From Gerris lacustris (Eukaryota; Arthropoda; Insecta; Hemiptera; Gerridae): 64,000 nucleotides of DNA. The stretch covers positions 6,178,033 through 6,242,032 of the forward strand of contig OX578286.1 of assembly GCA_951217055.1 (NCBI GenBank), given 5' to 3'. Below, one piece after another: positions 1 through 10,567 of the stretch. Both the position numbers and the translations under genes were made by a program. The first letter of the stretch is position 1. Every line of letters begins with the position of its first letter. The notes under the pieces are model-generated. The model did no database searches. It was given only the letters and a program-made list of their open reading frames with translations, and was not told the origin of the DNA.

Positions 1-1693
1 TTTTCGGGGTGAAACTTCCGTATATGTACTTTAACAGAGTATTTCCTACCGAATCTAATATTGCAATGAGTGCATTTATACGGCTTATTAATCAGGTGAA
101 CTTCATTAATGTGATTTTTAATAGTTGACTTTAAAAAGCTCCTATATCCACAGTGATCACAAGAGTGATTCTTTTCTTGATTATGGACCATTTTAATGTG
201 AGTTGGGACACTACTCTTTATAGCCGTTCTAAAATCACAGTACGGACATTTATGCCGACGATCTTTTTTATGGACGGTATTTATATGCACTTTAATCATT
301 TCTTTACGAGACGCACTATATCCGCAAAGATGACAATGGAAAGGCTTTATTTTAAAATGAACTGCCTTAATATGCAGAGAAATATAACTTTTGTCACCCG
401 CTCGATAACCACAATGGTGGCATTGATACGGTCGTTCTTTGCGATGAACATTCCTCATGTGAAAATCAACTCCATATTGAGTTGCAGACCGTAAACCACA
501 GATCTCACATTTATAAGGTTTAATTTTCATATGCTTATTATTTATATGGCTTTGCAATATAGCCAAACTGAAAAATGCATATTCACAATACGTGCATTTG
601 TAATTTCTAACTTTAAAATGTACCATTTTCAAATGGTAATCAACCCCACTTTTTCGCACTGCTTTAAAAGGACATTTAGGGCATTTAAACGGTTTCAATT
701 TTAAATGAATAGATTTGATATGTATGTTCAAACCCCCTTTTTGAGTAAACCTCGATTTACAAATATGACATTCGAACGGTTTCATATTTAAATGTACCGC
801 ATTTATATGTTCCGTAAGATTCTTTTCAGTCTGAGAATTAAAAGTGCAATAAGAACATTTAAAAGGTCTCACATCCTCATGTTTCTCAACATAATGTTCA
901 TGCAAGAAAATTTTATGACTAAATTTAAGTTTACAATACCGACATGTATAACCTTTAAATTCAACATGCATTTTAGTCGTGTGCAAACGGAGACACTCGA
1001 TTGAATTCGTACTGAATTTACAACATAAACATACGAAATTCTTTTGCACTTTCAATTCATTTAATTTTTCGAGTTTTACAAAACAATTTTTCATGTAAGC
1101 GATTTCACCTTCGGAGAAATCACTTTGCGACAAACTGCAGTTGTTATTACCATCAGAAATCGATAAATTTTCCTTGATATCCTCATCGCTTAAGTTAACA
1201 TCTATTGGCTTGAGTTCTAGTTTACAACTTTTCATGTAATCCATCATTTCACTGAAAAGTGTGTCTAAATTTGATGAGTTCAAAATTCCATCAGATTCAT
1301 CATTTGAAGAGGATTGGGCCGCATCCTCAAACCATTCTTTTTTGGGTTCCTTCAATTCCAAATTAGTTTCATCAAATTTGTCATAAGAAGACAATTCTAA
1401 ATTATCATCACTTGATGAAGATTTTTGACACTTTAAATATTCACCATTGACTTTTAAAATTGGTTGAAGCTTGAATTTGAAATTATCACCTGAAAGAGAT
1501 TCCTGCCCCTTTTTAAATAAATTATTAAATTCATTATTGGTTCCATTAACTCCATTCTCAGAGATTGAATTTAAATCATCAGAAGATGATGAAGTTGAAT
1601 CATCAGAAGATGATGAAGTTGAATCATCAGAAGATGATGAAAAGATTTCATTCAGTGATGAATCCTTAATTTCCTTTTTAATCGCTAAATTCA
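1..1693 (-). CDS. C2H2 poly-zinc-finger protein, large exon, truncated by window edge
   Basis: Reading the minus strand from a splice acceptor (pyrimidine tract of about 18 T, then TTCATTATAG, exon from 1693) gives one open frame to base 1 with no stop. The first ~200 residues are acidic and Ser-rich (three TSSSSDDS-type repeats, then a spacer with Cys-poor acidic helices). From about base 1030 leftwards there are at least 12 C2H2 fingers, mostly C-x2-C-x12-H-x4-H, for example YKCEICGLRSATQYG then H and H. The linkers are of the H-x-K-x-KPY/F type rather than TGEKP. Such proteins usually bind DNA as nuclear transcription factors; the target cannot be read from sequence. The exon starts with two bases that complete a Leu codon with the upstream exon at 3639-3725. 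More fingers and the stop lie left of the window. Ortholog not recognised. Confidence 0.9.
1570..1648 (-). repeat. In-frame 24-bp repeat encoding Ser/Asp tract
   Basis: Three near-identical 24-bp units on the plus strand (GAATCATCAGAAGATGATG core) lie inside the zinc-finger exon. On the minus strand they encode repeated SSSSDDST. The unit is a multiple of three, so copy-number change would keep frame. Confidence 0.85.
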
Positions 1694-1947
1694 CTATAAT
1701 GAAGAAAAAAAAAAAAAAAAAACACGATTAGATTACAAATATTAAATTTGTTCACCTTAGAGAAGTACAGCAATACCCTGTACTTATGTAATAAGTGTGA
1801 TCACGAAGTATTATGGAAGTCGGGGTATGCACTTAGATACACTTAGCTACTCATTAAATATCAACTTTTATGTTATTTAACAACAAAATAAGTTGCAGAT
1901 TCATGTTCCAATGTACAGACAAAACTTTAATTATATATACATATATA

Positions 1948-3443
1948 CAGGGTGACTGGCGATATATGTGGAAAAATTAAGTAGGTTGATCTACGCCTCA
2001 AGGGCTACAAAAAATGTCATATTAACCAAAAGTCAAATATTAACCGTTCTCCCACAAGGTCAAATTTTATGATTTTTTTAAGATCGCATACCTTTTCTTA
2101 TAAAAATACTTATTGCTCCAAAAGTATAAAAGCTATAACAAAATGTTTGGTATCGTTGTAAAGCTGACAAATTTTCCAATAAGAAAAGTGTAACTTTTAT
2201 TTTCATGCCCTCAAATTACATGACAAACAATGTATACAAATTTTATATTTAAGAAAACAATTAAAAAATCCATTGCTCTGTGGTTCTATAACTTGGTAAA
2301 GAACCGAGCTCAAACTTTTTGAACTTCAGGAAAAACTTCCTTATTTACTAACGTTTCGATTGATATTTCGATTGATTATTATTATTACCCATTCATTGGG
2401 CGAGATTTTTATTAAACTTCGCTGAAAGTAAAAAAGAAACGTGTTTATTGTTGCAATTCTTGATTTACAGGTGAGTAAATAATTAAAAACAAGCAAGGTT
2501 GGTTTAGTATACTCATCTTTGTGTCAACAAAAGCAACAATAAACACGTTTCTTTTTCACTTTCAACGAAGTTTACTAAAATTTCCGCCTTATGAATGGGT
2601 AATAATATTAATATCGATCGAAACGTTAGTCAATAAGGAAGTTTTTCCTGAAGTCCGAAAAGTTTGAGTTCGGTTCTTTACCAAGATATGGGACCTCAAA
2701 AAAAATGTTTTTAATTTTTTTTTCTTAAAAATAAAATTTGTATAACATTTTTGTCATATAATTTGAAGGCATGAAAATTAAAATTACATTTTTCTTATAA
2801 ATAAATTTTGTCAGCTTTATAAAGGTGCCAAATATTTTATTCTAGCTTTTATAGTTTTGGCGCAATAAACATTTTTATGAGCAAAGGTATTTAATCTTAA
2901 AAAAATCATGAAATTTGATTTTGTGGGAGAACGGTTAAGATTTGACCCATGGCTTATATCTGTGTATGGGAGGTAAAGGGCACTATCTCCATTTTTTACG
3001 AAATTGAGGTTTTAACAGTTTCCTATTTATTTTCCCCCCCTTTTTTAGAGGTACAAGGCACTATGTGCTAAAACTAAAACTTATGGATTTAGCCAGTTAG
3101 AAAAGGCACTATGAACCAACATGCTGGGGAGGTAAAGAGCACTATATGGACATGTCGTAGCTGTTTACCTCCAGAGAATTGAGAATAAGTTAGCACTATG
3201 TCCAGATAGTGCCCTATATCCACTCCACTTAGTAGAGTGAGAGAGCTAACTAGTCTTATCAGTATGGCCTTGCACCTTGCCTTGTTAATATTACAAAAAA
3301 AATCATTAAAATAGCTCTCCTGAAAAATTTACAATTTGGCACATAGTGCCCTTTATCTCCAATACACAATATAGTGTTTTTTGTAGCCCATAAGAGGTAG
3401 AACAACCTACTTCATTTTTTCACTTATATCGCCAGTCACCCTG
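1948..3443. mobile_element. Foldback DNA transposon, TIR CAGGGTGACTGGCGATAT
   Basis: Both ends carry CAGGGTGACTGGCGATAT in inverted orientation, flanked by TATA on each side as the likely target duplication. Almost the whole element is a giant hairpin. Left-arm sequences at 2270-2420 (GGTAAAGAACCGAGCTC, CCCATTCATTGGGC) reappear inverted at 2560-2700. No transposase frame is visible, so it is non-autonomous. A second copy lies at 44.64-45.33 kb. The superfamily is not clear. A different small element is nested at 2960-3368. Confidence 0.85.
2960..3368. mobile_element. Nested MITE with repeated GGCACTAT motif
   Basis: The inverted ends are TGTGTATGGGAGGTAAAGGG on the left and the complement of TGTGTATTGGAGATAAAGGG on the right, flanked by ATAT on both sides. 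Inside, GCACTAT occurs at least five times forward and twice inverted. It interrupts the right arm of the 1948-3443 foldback. Confidence 0.8.
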
Positions 3444-3638
3444 TATATATATTTGTATAAGACCTTTGACAGGGCTAAGCCCACCATCAGCAGTTGCGCC
3501 ACGAATATATACACATGCAATACTAATAAATTGTTCATCTTAAATACTTTGAATAGAATTGAGCCAAGAAAATGTTGATTTTGCTAAGAATTATATCATT
3601 ATTGATTTTTAAATTAAATATTACAAGAATTAACTCAC

Positions 3639-3725
3639 ATGTATCCAAATTTTGATTTTGTGAGAGGCAAATATCACTTTTCAAAGTTGCTGCACCCACA
3701 TTTTTACAAATATTCTCTTTTGAAT
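3639..3725 (-). CDS. Zinc-finger gene, small exon D (29 codons, phase 1-1)
   Basis: Acceptor TTGTTTCAG precedes base 3725 and donor GTGAG follows 3639. The exon is open only in the frame that links the flanking exons. It completes an Asp codon with the upstream exon (7700-7795) and a Leu codon with the large exon. It encodes SKENICKNVGAATLKSDICL and more, with no recognised domain. Support comes from the splice sites and phase agreement on both sides. Confidence 0.75.
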
Positions 3726-3968
3726 CTGAAACAAAAATAATAATATAATATAATATAATATAATAATAATATAATAATAATTAATAATATAATCATTTAA
3801 GATAAAAAGAACTTTTTATATACTACGTTTTTAAATTTTCTGTTGAATCGTATGTAATGTTGATAATATAATTGTTATTATTACATAATATATAATGTTA
3901 GTGAAAAAAAAAAAAATAGTTCCAAATTTATTTACTTCACATAAATGACAACCATCTAGAGAGCTGAC

Positions 3969-4330
3969 CTTAAACCTATAAAAGGACAAATCTTTGTACA
4001 ACGGATCTCCCCAAGACCAAATCTAAAGCGTGCCATCGATATATTTGAAATAATATAAATAATATAATCGATAAATAATATAATCAATATTTCCTGTTTT
4101 GCTGTCATTCAATGTTTATCTATTACAAATTTGAGACCCGTCAAAATGAAGATTGCGAAAATTTGATCTTAAAACCTATAAAAGGACAAATCTTTGTACA
4201 ACGGATCTCCCCAACACCAAATCTAAACCGTGCCATCGATAAATTTTAAATAATATAATCGATATTTCCTGTTTTACTGTCATTCAATGTTTATCTATCA
4301 CAAATTTGAGTCAAAATGAAGATTGCGTAA
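3969..4330. repeat. Direct tandem duplication, ~200-bp unit
   Basis: The block beginning CCTATAAAAGGACAAATCT and ending near CAATGTTTATCTAT occurs twice in a row (from 3969 and from about 4167) with few differences. The second copy lacks ~25 bases of an ATAAT-rich stretch. Confidence 0.85.
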
Positions 4331-4690
4331 ATATGGGACATGGCGAAACAAATAAAATAACTTGCGGATTTTTTCCGAACTAACTTTCTGTACAGCAAAA
4401 TTGGCTGAAAACCAATTAAATTCTGCTGAAAGATGGCTATTGTCACCGGGTTCTGTGCTATGCTAAAAGTTTCAAATGTCTAGCTATTCGGGAAGTTAGT
4501 TAGATATTGATTGCCAGATTTGTACCGGACAAACAAACAAGAAAGCAAGCTAATAAAAACGTAGTATCAAGGTCCTGGAGTGTTAAATATCTGATAAATA
4601 ATTAGAATGTGTCAACTCTTTAGTATTTCCTATTAAGGAAATGAAAGCAGAGCTTGTAGCAGATTTTCTTAAAAAACAAAAATTACTTTA

Positions 4691-4777
4691 GTGACTATGT
4701 TTTTCAAAATAAGTGACTTAAGTGACCTGTTTTTCCCAAATAAGTGACTTAAGTGACCTGTTTTTCCCAAATAAGTG
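4691..4777. repeat. 31-bp tandem repeat, about 2.5 copies
   Basis: The unit is AAGTGACTTAAGTGACCTG followed by TTTTTCCCAAAT. The second and third copies are nearly identical. Confidence 0.8.
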
Positions 4778-4829
4778 ATAAGTAAACAAATTATTCATAA
4801 GTTTTCTAGATGTCCCTATTTTATCAATG

Positions 4830-5780
4830 TTAGTACTTAGTTGGGTCATATAGGGTGTAAAAATATGAAGATCACTGCATAAACAGGCTATATTTCGCCC
4901 CCCTCCGGCGCTGATGCCTAAAACATCAATAAGAACTCATAAAATAATCATTTGTATAAAAGTACATCATGTAACATGAAGAATTTAACAAATATAAAAA
5001 GCGTCTTACCTAATCATAATCAGTAAAAGTTTCACATAATGTTAAAAAATCGAATCAAAGTATCTTAATTTCTTAAAATATGTATATAAATAAAGTTTAC
5101 AAAGGTAGTTTTCACCAACTATCACAGTCATTTACAGTCTTCGCACAACTAGAATCGACGCGTTGACAGCGCGGGAAATTGAGTGACACACAGATTGGCC
5201 AACCTCTCTGGGGGAAAAAATAAAGCCACTACGAAGCCTTCTTATACTGTTATCCAGAGGGCCTCTCCCCTCCACTAGAGACATTTATCTTTGCCTAGTT
5301 GGCCCGACCTTTTGTCCGGGAAAATCTCAAGCTCTCATTGGCTCGTCCCCCCTTTTGCTAGTTTTTCCCGCGCTGTCAACGCGTCGATTCTAGTTGTGCG
5401 AAGACTGTAGCTAAATTTTTATTTTTTTATTTAATTTTTATTATTTTTATATGTTTTAGTTAAATTTAGCTAAATGACTGTGATAGTTGGTGAAAACTAC
5501 CTTTGTAAACTTTATTTATATACATATTTTAAGAAATTAAGATACTTTGATTCGATTTTTTAACATTATGTGAAACTTTTACTGATTATGATTAGGTAAG
5601 ACGCTTTTTATATTTGTTAAATTCTTCATGTTACATGATGTACTTTTATACAAATGATTATATTTATGAGTTCTTATTGATGTTTTAGGCATGATTATGC
5701 CCCGGAGGGGGGCGAAATATAGCCTGTTTATGCAGTGATCTTCATATTTTTACACCCTATATGACCCAACTAAGTACTAA
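4830..5780. mobile_element. Giant palindrome (foldback element), arms ~300 bp
   Basis: The left arm, from about 4830 (TACTTAGTTGGGTCATATAG), reappears inverted at 5745-5780. The match continues through AGCCTGTTTATGCAGTGATC and the splice-like stretch near 5010-5130. The centre is occupied by a second inverted-repeat element at 5135-5407. Confidence 0.8.
5135..5407. mobile_element. MITE, TIR CAGTCTTCGCACAACTAGAA
   Basis: Near-perfect ~40-bp terminal inverted repeats (CAGTCTTCGCACAAC...GACGCGTTGACAGCGCGGG) are flanked by TA on both sides. A relative with similar body (GGCCAACC...AAATAAAGCCACTA) and ends lies at 39132-39362. Confidence 0.8.
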
Positions 5781-6877
5781 ACAAATTATGTTTAGTTGTT
5801 TTCAGACTGTTAAAAATAGGTCAATTATAAAAATTTTACGACAGTGTTTTGTGATTTGAATTTTGTGTAACTGTACAAAAAAAATATTTTTAACTATTAG
5901 GACGGAGTTGGGTATTAAATATTACAAAAAAAAAGGAAAAGGTTCTCCTTTACCTTTTTTTATAATTTTTTTAAAATTTACTTTTACTTTTTATTTTAAA
6001 CTTTTGCCACAACATGAAAAAGTATTTGGTTAATGAAACAGACTTGAGGTTACAAAATCCCTTGTGAATAACAATAGTTTTGTAATAAAAAATTATTCCG
6101 AGACAACTCAGGCAAACTTTCTCATATACGAGTTTATAAATACTTAGCCGAGGCTTTTTCCATTTGCTATTAGTTTTCGAGTTTTATTTAATTAGTATTA
6201 AATATTTCATCAAATTTTATCATAAAAATAACTTTTTTAAAAAAATGAGGGTTCAGGCCGGGTGGCCTTTCTCTGACTACATTTGGAGCTATTTTCTCAG
6301 GAACTAGATTTTTCCTGGGTATACAGCTTATATCATTAGATTCGTACTTAAATGATCTACATTTTAGGATTTTTTAAACAAAATTGTTCAAACTGTTTTG
6401 AGACTTTTTTTTCACGTATTTTCAAAGATTTTGAGGACACACATATGGGTGTTAAAATAATAATCTCTCCTTTCTTATCTAATGTCAGCTATATTTCGCC
6501 TTAACTTAAGGCTTCTTCAGGCTACAATAATAATTAAAAAATTAATTGATTAATTTTTAAAAAAATAATTAAACTGAAAAAAGGGTTCACAGCCAACAAA
6601 ATATTTTAAAATTATTATTATTATTATATTTTTTCCATCTTATTCGCCCAGGCAACGCATGGTAATTCATCTATATAATAAGCTCATAGATATTATATAA
6701 TACAATAACTTTATATCCACTTCTTTTTTTTAGTTTATAGATACATTGTCTAATAGTATACGATATAACATAAATATTTACTGTATTTATAATTAAAAAT
6801 TTGAAGTAAGAGCCCTCAATAGCAATAGATGCTAGAGCGAGGGCCCTGCCTTTAGTTGTTGTTAACATATTAATACA

Positions 6878-7650
6878 CTAGGCATCGCGTGGCTCTATCA
6901 TTGAAGCGAGCATATTGCAATAAAATACTGAATATTGAAATTTGTTAATCATGATGAATGTCATAGTTGAAGATAAGTGGAAGAGGGCAGTGAGGGGAAG
7001 AGTGGGGGTACTCGGTACAAAAGCTTTACTTCCTAAACAAACCTACACACAAGGCGACTATAACAACCTTAACCACCCGTCATAGCTTTTAAACTATTAT
7101 TATAAATGTATCACTTCATTACTCAAATACTACTCCTTGTAGCAAGTTGAAATTTTACATACTTGTTTCAATTGTACTTTAGACGATGTATATGAAGTTT
7201 TATTAAAATCGTTACGTTAGAACGTAAGATATCGGTAAAAAGGTTGTTTTCTCTATTTTAAACGTTTAGGTCCGCTTTAATAGTTTTAGCGATCTTTATT
7301 AATTCATAGCAGTGTCGTTGTTGGTTTTACTAAAAAATGTTATTAAAAAAAATGTTCGTCTCATCAAATAGGTGATGATAGAATTTTTTCCCATCCTGAA
7401 ATTCCAATTTTAAATTTGAAGCTCACGTTTACGCGAGCATTGCGCGCGAACTCTTGGACAGATCACGCTGTCCAACGAACTTAGCCTGAGTATTAGTAAA
7501 AGGAAGATGTATACCAAATTTCAACTAAATCGGTCAACTTTTACTCAAGTTATCGTCGGACACGTAAACGTTACACACAGACAGACAGACAGACAGACAA
7601 GATGCATATTTCGTTGAATGTAAGAAGCTCGCTTACGCTCGCTTCAATAA
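6878..7650 (+). repeat. Dispersed repeat superfamily A, near-complete copy with (GACA)n core
   Basis: About 775 bp, almost identical in inverted orientation to 62065-62838. It contains (CAGA)n at 7577-7600 and ends in a hairpin GAAGCTCGCTTACGCTCGCTTC-type sequence at 7626-7647. No long frame. The middle part (TTTTAGCGATCTTTA, CCAATTTTAAATTTGAAG) is shared with superfamily B copies at 46.8 and 59.5 kb. Class unknown. Confidence 0.8.
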
Positions 7651-7699
7651 TACAAAAGTATACATACATTTAAAAAAGTAATTAATAACAATATCTCAC

Positions 7700-7795
7700 C
7701 AATGGGTTCACATTTTATATTCAATGCTAGAGGATCTCTAGCAGGATTTTGATTAGATATAATTGCTAAATTTACATCAGTCTTAGACACATTCC
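7700..7795 (-). CDS. Zinc-finger gene, duplicated exon C (phase 1-1)
   Basis: The exon is bounded by acceptor TTTTTTTAG (before 7795) and donor GTGAG (after 7700). It encodes NVSKTDVNLAIISNQNPARD then PLALNIKCEPI. The same pattern occurs in exon B (9767-9862) and exon A (14284-14382). All have one base before and two after the codon boundary, so each can be added or skipped without changing frame. Function of the peptide unknown; it is acidic and precedes the zinc-finger array. Confidence 0.8.
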
Positions 7796-7829
7796 CTAAA
7801 AAAAATAAAAATAAAAATAAATAATAATA

Positions 7830-8060
7830 CAGTAGAAGCCTCGATAAGAAGTGTTTCAAGGGGATTAGGGAGACAGTCTGGTTAAGGAGGTGCTCTTTTT
7901 GTTGAGGGTTGTGTTATCAAGGTTATTTTGGCTATCAGACATGTTATCGAGGTTAATGGAAGTTTTTTCAAGTCTAGACTTGTTCAAGGTCGACCCATTC
8001 CTGTAAAGAGTCGCGTTATGGAGGTTGATTTCTCAAAACGACTTGTTATAGAGGTTAGAG
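7830..8060. mobile_element. Truncated pogo-like MITE
   Basis: It starts with TA|CAGTAGAAGCCTCGATAAG and follows the neighbour at 8164-8588 closely for ~230 bp, then loses similarity. The 3' terminus is missing. Confidence 0.7.
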
Positions 8061-8163
8061 GTGGCCAAATTTTGCACATAGAAACAATTTAGGTGAAGAA
8101 TACAGAAACCAAAAAAAAAAAAAAAAAAAATGAAAATAAGACCAGTTTTTAATAAAAATGGTA

Positions 8164-8588
8164 CAGTAGAACCTCGATAAGAAGTGTCTCAAGGGGATTA
8201 GGGAAACAGTCTTGGTATCGAGGTGCTCTTTTTGTTGAGGGTCGTGTTATCAAGGTTATTTTGGCTATCAGTCGTGTTATCAAGGTTATTTTGGCTATCA
8301 GAGGTTAACAGGCGGGGTTTTCAAGTCTAGACTTGTTCAAGGTCGACCCATTCGTGTATAGAGTCGCGTTATAGAGGTTGATTTCTCAAAACGACTTGTT
8401 ATAGAGGTTTTGAGTTACGTTGTGAATTGGAAAAAAATCCGTGTTATTGAGGTTGTTTGTATAATAATAGTCGCATTATAGAGGTTAATTTAACATTATG
8501 TGTTATGGCAATCTCAAGGGGATTTGAAAATTGTACTTGTAATTGAGGTTGTCGTGTTATTGAGGGTCGTGTAAGCGAGGTTCTACTG
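8164..8588. mobile_element. Pogo/Tigger-like MITE
   Basis: Inverted ends CAGTAGAACCTCGATAAG and GCGAGGTTCTACTG are flanked by TA. The interior repeats the phrase TTATAGAGGTT / TTATCAAGGTT many times. No transposase frame. TA target and CAGT ends are typical of pogo/Tigger-group elements. Confidence 0.85.
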
Positions 8589-8819
8589 TAATAATAAAAT
8601 AAAAGTAGTTTTTTAAGTATACACAGTGAAAACTGTTATAAAAATAATCCATCCTGTGGAGCTGTTTGTAAACAAAAACCGAGTAGTTCTTAAAACAAAT
8701 GATTTCAATAAGAATCAATGTACATATAAAAAGCAAATTAGATGTAGAATCTGTCAAATTAATTTGATACTATATTTGCCATAAGTCTGTTTTAATAGTC
8801 CAAGCTCATCTTAATTTTC

Positions 8820-8978
8820 TACTTATTTGACCGACAGATAGACAGACACGGAACCAAAAATGATTCCTGATGTCTGAAACGGATTTCTGTCTTGGAATTT
8901 TAGAAATTGAAGAGAAAATATTTTCGTTGTTCAGAACGATCACATAGCTTCCGTTACCTTCGGTAAGCTCGGAAGCAA
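8820..8978 (+). repeat. Dispersed repeat superfamily B, 3' fragment
   Basis: It contains GACAGACACGGAACC, TCTGTCTTGGAATTTT and the terminal hairpin GCTTCCGTTACCTTCGGTAA with GCTCGGAAGC. It matches 59820-59985 and 51050-51215. Confidence 0.8.
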
Positions 8979-8982
8979 TATA

Positions 8983-9683
8983 CAGTATAACCTTAATTAT
9001 CCAAACCTCTGTTATTCGAAACCTCTGTTATCCGAACTTGCCACCGGTGAGGTGGTTAGAGGTACTCATCACCATGTTTAGAGTGAAATAGACAAGAATT
9101 CATATTTTTTCAAACCTACCTGAGAAAAAGTGTAATATAATGTGTTTTTTTTACATAATATGTACATTTTTAAGTTTCAGGTAGTATTCATACTACGGAA
9201 AGTTTACATTTTAATTTAAATCAAATTATAATTATTATTAACAAAGGGAGACAGACAGAAGAATATACACTCCAGCGCCGGGACTTTTATCCAACCACAG
9301 GCCTCTATATCAGTCTAGTTCTATTGTTGTTAATGTTGACTTCCTAGACTTGTGGAAAATTGAAAGCTTAATTCGGGACTAGGTATCGTTACTGACAGAG
9401 GAAATTATTCTTCTGTGTAGCTTAATTGGTAGAGCGCTATACTGGAAATATAGAGGTCCGTGGTTCAAATCCCGGCACTGGAGTCTATTTTTCTCTGTCT
9501 GACTCCCTTTATTAATAATAATTATAACATAATATGTACGTATATAATTTTTATTTTAAAAATATATCTACCTTTAAAATAACATAGTATACGTAATTGA
9601 TTTTTTTCTTTTTTTTAATGAACCTTTTCGATTATCCGACCCACTTCTGGTTCTAATTAGTTTAGATAATCGAGGTTCTACTG
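8983..9683. mobile_element. Pogo-like element with nested tRNA-like foldback
   Basis: Ends CAGTATAACCTTAATTATCC and GATAATCGAGGTTCTACTG are flanked by TA on both sides. The interior is interrupted by the hairpin at 9222-9531. No transposase frame. Confidence 0.75.
9222..9531. mobile_element. Foldback element with tRNA-like ends
   Basis: The arms at ~9222-9307 and ~9450-9531 are inverted copies (AAATTATAATTATTATTAA, then the GGGAGACAGACAGA region). The right arm is the 3' part of a tRNA-like unit at 9413-9484, with a good A box (TAGCTTAATTGGTAGAGCG) and B box (GGTTCAAATCC). Its T-stem and acceptor stem are imperfect, so a functional tRNA is unlikely. The anticodon loop would read GGA. Confidence 0.65.
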
Positions 9684-9766
9684 TAATAATAATTAAAATA
9701 AAATAATAATAATAATAATAATAATTATAGTATTTAATGAAAATAAAAATACTGTGAAATTCTTAC

Positions 9767-9862
9767 CGCTAGTTTGAGAGAACTCATCCAACGCAAGTGG
9801 ATCTTTTCCAGGGTCTTCATTGGATATTATTGAATAATTCAAGTCAGTCTCCGACATCGCAC
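9767..9862 (-). CDS. Zinc-finger gene, duplicated exon B (phase 1-1)
   Basis: Acceptor CTTTTCCAG and donor GTAAGA bound an exon encoding AMSETDLNYSIISNEDPGKD then PLALDEFSQTS. It aligns residue by residue with exon C (SKTDVNLAIISN...DPLAL), so it arose by exon duplication. Phase 1 at both ends agrees with the neighbours. Confidence 0.8.
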
Positions 9863-10567
9863 CTGGAAAAGTAAAAATGTTACAGTCAATTTTACAGATA
9901 ATATCTTGTGAGATTATACATTATACAAGTTAATAGTTCGGATAATTTTTATCTATAGATGTAAAATTAGAACCACCAGTCGTGACTTTATAGGTGCAAA
10001 TCTAGCTAAACGAAATCAACTCAATTTGTTCACATAGGTTGTAACAAAGTAACAAGTACTTTAATTTAATTTATGCCCAACTCAGTAGGTAGTTAAGGGG
10101 TGGGTGTAGTGAAAAAAATTACTTAACAAAAATTACAGAAAGAAAAAAATCATCTATTGGTATATAGGCGCCAGGTTCTTTTAAATTGGGATAAGAACCA
10201 ACCCATAACATAAAAATAATTGTATTGGCTGAATGAACTGTATCTTATATTAAAATAAATTTGTCGAAGAGTTAGATGGTTGAGGATCTGATTGACCACT
10301 TCGGCCCCAGACTAACCACCCTTCACATGAAGGGTTCTGGAGTGGTTCTAAATATGAAAAAAGAAACAGTTGAGGAGAAATACACTTGGGTCATTTCAAA
10401 ATTTCGGTACAATTCGTGTCACAGGGTCATAAAAAGAAAAGTGTTTGTCATAAAGTTTGAATTCTTTTTTAAATATTACCTAAGAACATAAGGGAACACA
10501 TCCACTAAATTTTTGACAGGCTGAGGTCCACTACTAAGGAATTAAAAATATACATATATGCTATTTT

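Larger units (their letters stand above)
1694..3638 (-). other. Intron of the zinc-finger gene, filled by a foldback transposon
   Basis: The interval runs between donor CAT|GTGAG at 3639 and the acceptor at 1694. It holds the element at 1948-3443; the other ~450 bases are AT-rich and show nothing recognisable. Confidence 0.8.
3726..7699. other. Intron with simple repeats and palindromic elements
   Basis: Contents in order: (TAATA)n at 3740-3790, a ~200-bp direct duplication at 3969-4330, a 31-bp tandem repeat at 4691-4777, a giant palindrome at 4830-5780 and a dispersed GACA-core repeat at 6878-7650. No coding sequence is visible in the rest. Confidence 0.7.

Noticed and set aside
153..1004. 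Plus-strand frames at 153-494 and 792-1004
   Set aside because: They are the opposite strand of the zinc-finger exon; the minus frame shows regular Cys/His spacing and is open throughout.
1471..1731. Plus-strand Ser/Glu/Asp-rich frame ending in poly-Lys
   Set aside because: It is the complement of the acidic repeat plus the splice-acceptor T tract of the minus-strand gene.
6878..7650. Superfamily A/B repeats as Helitrons
   Set aside because: They end near a hairpin, but TC start, CTRR end and A/T insertion could not be shown, so the class is left open.
9413..9484. Functional tRNA gene at 9.4 kb
   Set aside because: A and B boxes are good but acceptor and T stems mismatch and the unit is part of a repeated foldback family, so it is called tRNA-like repeat.
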